DNA of 7,734 nt from the NCBI GenBank assembly GCA_021793595.1, contig JAJYSL010000204.1:1-7734 (forward strand), written 5' to 3'. This document shows, in pieces, positions 5,030-7,734 of this stretch (the stretch's first letter is position 1; the number at the start of each line of letters is the position of its first letter). The notes under the pieces are model-generated. The model did not search any database. It was not told the DNA's origin and worked only from the letters and a program-made list of their open reading frames with translations. Source of the DNA: Acidobacteriota bacterium. GTDB taxonomy: Bacteria; Acidobacteriota; Terriglobia; Terriglobales; Acidobacteriaceae. The translations under genes and the position numbers were made by a program.

Positions 5030-7651
5030 ATGGAAGCTACGAATCCAAAAAGAGAATCGGCAACTGAATCGCACGCGAGCATCGATTCTCCTGCCACGGT
5101 ACTGCTTGCGGAAGCACAGGCGGCGGGACTGGAGAAAGCTTCCGTTCACGGAATGTTGTTCCGGCTTCAAGTCCATCCCGAACTTGCCGGGCTGGTGCAG
5201 ATCTGCAGGAATCTCAAGGAGATCTTCCACGCAGCCGTCGAGCTTCCCGGGTTCCCTCTGGATGCATTGGGCATGCGCGCATGGGTACCTGTTCTCGATT
5301 GGATACTGGATCATCGAGATCCACTAGCTGAGAAGCTGTTTGCCACGAGTAAGAGTTCGAAGTTCAGGGACAGATTTCTTCTCGCGGGCAGCAATTCCAG
5401 CTTTCGATACTGGGCCACCCACCAGGGTTTGTGTTGCCTGCTTTGGGCTTCTCCTCCGGAGCATGCCGACCAGAAACTTTGGCAGCATTTTCGCCTTTTC
5501 CAGGCTCATGTTTTACAAGCGCATGTTTCCATCCTGAAGCATCTGGGTCAGCATGGAATCTGGAACCTTCGCGAAGAGTTATACGCAAGCTTTCAAGAAT
5601 CTCTTTACGATGCAACCCTGGCGGCATGGAAATTCCTCACTCCTCGGTGGCGCTCTGTGCTGGTGAAACTTCCCGTACAGCTCAGCTCTTCTGAATTCTC
5701 GCAGTGGTGCCACAAACGCGAAAATCAGGAAATCATAACCGACGCCTTGACTGCAGATGATCCAGCTGACACCTCGTCATATACCCTTCCCCCGGAGAGG
5801 GTTTCCGCGGCGCTCGGCAGCGTTGCCGGATTCCTGCGTTGGGGATTGGATCCAGAGAAGCATCGCAATCAAAACCGCCACGGGCATGGCTTTGGGGGCG
5901 GTAGTCACGACTGGGAGGACAGCACCGAAAACGATGGCGTTGTGACACTGAAGATCGGGTGTGGCTCGGAAGATGGGATGCACGATCACGCTGGCGATCT
6001 GCACCAGACCTTTCATCGAATATCAGATCCCAGAACGAGGGATCAATTGCTTGGTGCCGATACGGCCCCCGATGAGTATCTCCTCACCCGCAGCGTATCG
6101 CTCGCCCAGGATGCTGCGGCGGCGGCAATGGGTAATGGCGGTTGGGCCGAAAGGGCCAACCAGCTTCTCCCGTGGTCGTATTCGCTGCTGTCCAGCGCGG
6201 AATTGGCGCGGGCCCTGCAACAGTTGGCCCGTTATCATGAACCGGGTGAGCTGGAACTGAGTGCTCTCCTGCATACGATGTTGTGGACGGGCAGCTCCCT
6301 CGAACAGGCGACGGCCCTCACGGTATGCCTCGATGACGCTCCAGCTCCGGATTGCGACCTGTCCTTGCACATTCGCAGGTCAGCATGCTTTGGTGCGCAG
6401 AATACGGCCGTGTGGAGGGTGAGGGCGCTGCCGCTGCGGTATCAGACAATTCAGCGATCAGTAGCAGGAAAAGACCGACAGCGCCGTGAAATGTTTGACC
6501 TGCCCGATGTTGTCGCCGCGATCGTCCCTATTCAGGCATGGCTGACACACCTGCGAGAGGTGGTCAAAGAACCTTTGGCGCAGACCGAGTCCATGCGGCA
6601 AATGGGGTTCAAGCTTTTCTCCAGTGACAACTACGAAACCAGGCTTCGTTCGCTGCTCCGAAGGATTGACCCTTCCGGACGAACCGTGCCGCAAAAGATC
6701 GGGAAAGCGCTGTTTCAACACATCCTTGAACGGACTGGCGGGGATCTGGCATCGGCGGCATTGCTGACCCGCACAAATCATTACTTGGCATCGGTGCGCC
6801 GATTCTACGCGACCCCAGCCATATCCCATCTCCAAGGTATCTATTGCGACGCAACCCGCAGTCTCGCGCAGGAGCTGAGGCTCGAAGGTCACTCCGCGCA
6901 ATCGGCCGCGCCAACGGTGGGCAACCAAGGAAACCATCCAAGTGCCGTAGGAAGTCGACTTTGTCCGACCCGGAACGCTGTGAAGCGAGCAGTCCGATGG
7001 CTGAAGCTTCAGATTCGGAAGCCGTCTCAACCAGAAGCTGATGGAAATTCCAGGGTGGGGTTCATCCGCAGACACAACTGGTACACCCTTTACTGCGTAT
7101 GGAGCTTCAGTTTGGCGGCTGGCATGAGAGGGATTCATTCCCCATATCTTCGTTCGAGCGCCATCGATCCTAATTCAGGATTCGCAAGCCTCACCGACAA
7201 GGACTCCGGCAGTGGTTATCATCGGCGTCTAATCTGGCTGCCTAACGGAATACGGAAGCAGATCCATCTTTATGAGGTATACCTTGCAAGCTTGCGGAGG
7301 CTCGGGCTCCCTGGCGCCACACGGAAACGGCCATGCTACTTTCTGAGTGATTCAGGCCAGCCCGACGATGTGCGGCCAGCCACGATCGTTCAGCAGACAA
7401 GTCAGTTTTTTCCGTTTCCGGCGAACTTCGCGCGGCGTTTCGTGCGCACGGAATTGATCGAGGACGGCGTTCCTCCAGAAGTAATGGATGCCTGGATGGG
7501 TCACTGGTGGCAGGGCGAGGAGCCCTGGGGTCCATACTCCACATTTTCCTACTCGCAATATCGCCAGACGCTCGAAAGCAAGTTGGTTCCATTTTTAGTT
7601 GGTTCCATTTTTAGTTCGGCACCGGCGGAATCGCCGACCCGCGAAGCATGA
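5030..7651 (+). CDS. Large tyrosine-recombinase-like protein with two recombinase-fold segments
   Basis: The protein is 873 aa from ATG 5030; a TTG at 4979 would add 17 residues. The ATG has only a weak purine-rich upstream stretch. Residues 1-270 look helical and are unfamiliar. Residues 277-329 are rich in His and Gly. A first recombinase-like segment has 'TGSSLEQ' at 420-426 in place of 'TGLR', K481, and then KIGKALFQHILERTGGDL leading to H584 and Y593 nine residues apart. Both of its arginines are replaced (S423, K559). The second segment keeps a catalytic pattern: R700 in AAGMRG, K724, N799-F-A-R802, MGH with H825, and Y836 in GEEPWGPY (Y841 and Y844 nearby). The H of the usual H-x-x-R is N799. 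Such enzymes cut and rejoin DNA through a 3'-phosphotyrosine. A typical integrase is 300-450 aa, so this is about twice the usual length. It probably drives excision or integration of the surrounding element. Confidence 0.85.
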   Translation: MEATNPKRESATESHASIDSPATVLLAEAQAAGLEKASVHGMLFRLQVHPELAGLVQICRNLKEIFHAAVELPGFPLDALGMRAWVPVLDWILDHRDPLAEKLFATSKSSKFRDRFLLAGSNSSFRYWATHQGLCCLLWASPPEHADQKLWQHFRLFQAHVLQAHVSILKHLGQHGIWNLREELYASFQESLYDATLAAWKFLTPRWRSVLVKLPVQLSSSEFSQWCHKRENQEIITDALTADDPADTSSYTLPPERVSAALGSVAGFLRWGLDPEKHRNQNRHGHGFGGGSHDWEDSTENDGVVTLKIGCGSEDGMHDHAGDLHQTFHRISDPRTRDQLLGADTAPDEYLLTRSVSLAQDAAAAAMGNGGWAERANQLLPWSYSLLSSAELARALQQLARYHEPGELELSALLHTMLWTGSSLEQATALTVCLDDAPAPDCDLSLHIRRSACFGAQNTAVWRVRALPLRYQTIQRSVAGKDRQRREMFDLPDVVAAIVPIQAWLTHLREVVKEPLAQTESMRQMGFKLFSSDNYETRLRSLLRRIDPSGRTVPQKIGKALFQHILERTGGDLASAALLTRTNHYLASVRRFYATPAISHLQGIYCDATRSLAQELRLEGHSAQSAAPTVGNQGNHPSAVGSRLCPTRNAVKRAVRWLKLQIRKPSQPEADGNSRVGFIRRHNWYTLYCVWSFSLAAGMRGIHSPYLRSSAIDPNSGFASLTDKDSGSGYHRRLIWLPNGIRKQIHLYEVYLASLRRLGLPGATRKRPCYFLSDSGQPDDVRPATIVQQTSQFFPFPANFARRFVRTELIEDGVPPEVMDAWMGHWWQGEEPWGPYSTFSYSQYRQTLESKLVPFLVGSIFSSAPAESPTREA
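7581..7616. repeat. 16-bp tandem duplication at the end of the recombinase gene
   Basis: The 16-base unit TTGGTTCCATTTTTAG occurs twice, head to tail (7583-7598 and 7599-7614). The period-16 match extends two bases on either side. Because 16 is not a multiple of three, the second copy changes the reading frame of the gene's last codons. With two copies the protein ends VGSIFSSAPAESPTREA at 7651. With one copy the frame would stay open to the window edge. Confidence 0.9.
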
Positions 7652-7734
7652 AACATGGTGGCACGTATTTCATCCTACAATCGAGGAGTGTCGCTGGCAC
7701 AGAGGTCGGGATTTTCTTGGTGCGCAGCAGCCCG
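7648..7734 (+). CDS. Partial downstream gene, translationally coupled (start only)
   Basis: An ATG at 7648 overlaps the recombinase stop codon as ATGA, the usual sign of translational coupling in an operon. It opens a frame (MKHGGTYFILQSRSVAG and on) that stays open for 29 codons to the window edge. A second ATG at 7655 opens another frame (MVARISSYNRGVSLAQRSGF), also open to the edge, so the true start and frame cannot be settled here. The product cannot be identified. Related recombinase operons often carry further recombinase or accessory genes at this place. Confidence 0.35.
   Translation, partial: MKHGGTYFILQSRSVAGTEVGIFLVRSSP

Noticed and set aside
6458..7138. Long minus-strand open frame (226 codons) inside the recombinase gene
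   Set aside because: It is antisense to the second half of the recombinase, whose motifs are clearly in the plus frame. The translation shows no recognisable family.
1..7734. CRISPR array, rRNA or tRNA gene
   Set aside because: No regularly spaced repeats and no tRNA-like cloverleaf or rRNA stretch were seen on either strand.

Overview
The window is an accessory, mobile-element-rich stretch of a bacterial chromosome or large plasmid. No housekeeping, rRNA or tRNA gene is present, so the host cannot be named from the sequence. The moderately high GC content, the mixture of IS1634-, IS701- and ISL3-type transposases, and a BlaI/MecI-like operator would all fit a soil bacterium such as an Acidobacteriota member. 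That is an impression, not a demonstration.

Left third (1-2767), an insertion-sequence graveyard. An IS1634-family transposase on the minus strand (1-689) survives as an N-terminal piece and a C-terminal piece. They lie in three successive frames, and the catalytic middle is gone. A 5' fragment of an IS701-family transposase (about 910-1090, plus strand) stops at the motif 'ERKN', where foreign DNA begins. That DNA carries an almost full-length ISL3-family transposase (1175-2767, plus strand). Its C-terminus diverges exactly where the third catalytic acid should be, and no right end was found. An inverted repeat that looks like a minus-strand intrinsic terminator follows its stop codon.

Middle (2768-4241). 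About 500 bp contains no convincing gene. Next comes a minus-strand gene of the plasmid pRiA4b ORF-3 family, then a divergent intergenic region with several short inverted repeats.

Right half (4242-7734), a plus-strand cassette. It begins with a 218-aa protein of unknown function carrying a winged-helix-like segment. A 131-bp gap with a candidate promoter follows, then an unusually large tyrosine-recombinase-like protein (873 aa from its ATG). Its stop codon overlaps the ATG of a further reading frame that runs out of the window (ATGA). In the large protein I can trace two tyrosine-recombinase-like segments in tandem. The central copy has lost both arginines but keeps His and Tyr. The C-terminal copy has Arg, Lys, Arg, His and Tyr at the expected places. 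A His/Gly-rich linker precedes them.

Working interpretation: the right half is the recombination module of a poorly described tyrosine-recombinase-driven element, with a small DNA-binding protein, a double-fold recombinase and at least one further coupled gene. The pRiA4b-type gene and the IS debris mark its accessory flank. The domain assignments come from motif reading by eye and need profile searches and structure prediction to confirm.
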